NCBI GenBank assembly: GCA_016928125.1
Contig: JAFGLK010000122.1
Location: forward strand, 1-6,798
Source of the DNA: Anaerolineae bacterium
GTDB lineage: Bacteria > Chloroflexota > Anaerolineae > UBA1429
DNA: 6,798 bases
Direction of reading: 5' to 3'
Positions within the stretch are counted from its first letter, which is position 1. Every line of letters begins with the position of its first letter. The position numbers and the translations under genes were made by a program. The notes below the pieces were generated by a model, which did not search any database, was not told the DNA's origin, and worked only from the letters and a program-made list of their open reading frames with translations. Positions 5,940-6,798 of this stretch are shown here, in pieces.

Positions 5940-6798
5940 TCACAATCGCAAACGCGGGTCAAGGGCATCGCGCAGGCCGTCGCCCAGCAAATTGAAGCCC
6001 AACACGGTCAACATGATGGCTAGCCCGGGAAAGAGCACGATGTGCGGCGCCGTAAAGACGGCAAAGCGCCCCTGCCCCAACATGGCGCCCCATTCCGGCT
6101 CTGGCGGTTGTGCGCCAAGCCCGAGGAAGCTCAGCCCGGCGGCGTCTAGAATGGCCGTGCCGATGCCCAGGGTGCCCTGCACGATCAGAGGCGTCAGGCA
6201 ATTGGGCAGCACATGTCTGAAGAGAATGCGCCCCCCTCGAGAGCCGACCGATTGCGACGCCAGCACGAAATCCTGACCCTTGACGCTCAGCACCGAGGCC
6301 CGCACGATGCGCGCATAGGCCGGAATGGAGACGATGGCGATGGCGTAGAGCATGTTCATGAGTCCGGGCCCCAGGATGGTCACGATGGCGATGGCCAGCA
6401 ACAGAGCGGGGAAGGCCAGCATGATGTCCATCACGCGCATGACCAACGTGTCGATCCAGCCGCCCAGATAGCCCGAGACGGCGCCGATGAGCGCCCCCAC
6501 CACGATGGCGAGCGAGACCGAGACCACACCTACCTGCAGCGACTTGCGCGTGCCGAAGATGATGCGACTCAACACATCACGGCCGAGATCGTCGGCGCCC
6601 AGTAGATACTGCCTGGAAGGGGGAGTGCGTCGGTCGCTCAAGGTCTGGGCGATCGGATCATAGGGCGCCAGCAAAGGCGCCAAGACGGCCGTCAGCAGAA
6701 AGATGACCAGGATGGCCAGGCCCACAATCGCCAGCTTGTCGCGCATGAGCCGTCGCAGCGCATCCTGCCACAAGCTGCTGCGATAAGGTCGGCCCCAC
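5940..6798 (-). CDS. ABC transporter permease, DppC/OppC family, 5' end beyond the window
   Basis: Inner-membrane permease subunit of a peptide/nickel-type ABC importer (binding-protein-dependent transport family). From a TTG at 6773 the protein would be 277 residues, but the frame stays open to the right edge as W-G-R-P-Y-R-S-S-L-W-Q-D-A-L, which looks like a normal DppC N-terminus, and no ribosome binding site precedes the TTG; I therefore treat it as 5'-partial. Numbered from that TTG: a first helix at about 14-36, then the family motif LLGADDLGRDVLSRIIFGTR (57-76), helices near 80-103, 116-136 and 140-155, the cytoplasmic EAA-like loop with G177 and the conserved H-V-L-P (187-190) that contacts the ATPase, LSFLGLGAQPPEPEWG (214-229), and a last helix near 246-264. 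The DppB partner, ATPases and binding protein would be expected upstream, outside the window. Substrate (di- or oligopeptide, oligosaccharide, nickel) cannot be told. A stem-loop follows the stop. Confidence 0.93.
   Translation of the reverse strand, partial: WGRPYRSSLWQDALRRLMRDKLAIVGLAILVIFLLTAVLAPLLAPYDPIAQTLSDRRTPPSRQYLLGADDLGRDVLSRIIFGTRKSLQVGVVSVSLAIVVGALIGAVSGYLGGWIDTLVMRVMDIMLAFPALLLAIAIVTILGPGLMNMLYAIAIVSIPAYARIVRASVLSVKGQDFVLASQSVGSRGGRILFRHVLPNCLTPLIVQGTLGIGTAILDAAGLSFLGLGAQPPEPEWGAMLGQGRFAVFTAPHIVLFPGLAIMLTVLGFNLLGDGLRDALDPRLRL

Noticed and set aside
6771..6773. TTG as true start of the permease gene
   Set aside because: No Shine-Dalgarno upstream, and the frame continues to the window edge with residues that fit the family's usual N-terminus.

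Overview
The window holds four protein-coding genes, two of them cut by the window edges, and two non-coding stretches that carry promoter-like signals. Base composition is GC-rich, so long shadow reading frames occur on both strands. I see no RNA gene, mobile element, CRISPR array or defence system. The best taxonomic guess is a member of the Chloroflexota (Anaerolineae, Caldilineae or Thermomicrobia type). It rests mainly on the large membrane protein, which joins YfhO-like and PMT/ArnT-like glycosyltransferase modules to a C-terminal beta-rich domain of a kind I associate with Chloroflexota GT-C proteins. This is an inference from protein style, not a phylogenetic result.

Layout: positions 1-567 (minus strand) encode the N-terminal 189 residues of a glycerate 2-kinase family protein. 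Positions 568-867 are a divergent intergenic region with a near-consensus sigma70 promoter facing left and a second, weaker one facing right. Positions 868-1515 (plus) encode a complete ThuA-like protein. Its TAG stop overlaps the TAA stop of the convergent 1386-codon membrane protein gene (1512-5672, minus). Positions 5673-5939 are non-coding: a candidate promoter and several small dyads precede the membrane protein gene, and a stem-loop lies just after the next gene. Positions 5940-6798 (minus) encode a DppC/OppC-type ABC transporter inner-membrane permease whose 5' end lies beyond the window.

How they may work together: the kinase and the ThuA-like protein share a divergent control region and both fit sugar or sugar-acid catabolism, so co-regulation is plausible. 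The permease probably belongs to a peptide, oligosaccharide or nickel importer operon that continues beyond the right edge. The large protein fits transfer of sugar from a polyprenyl-phosphate donor at the outer face of the membrane and has no obvious functional link to its neighbours. The two most unusual items are this tandem GT-C fusion and the stop-on-stop convergent overlap.
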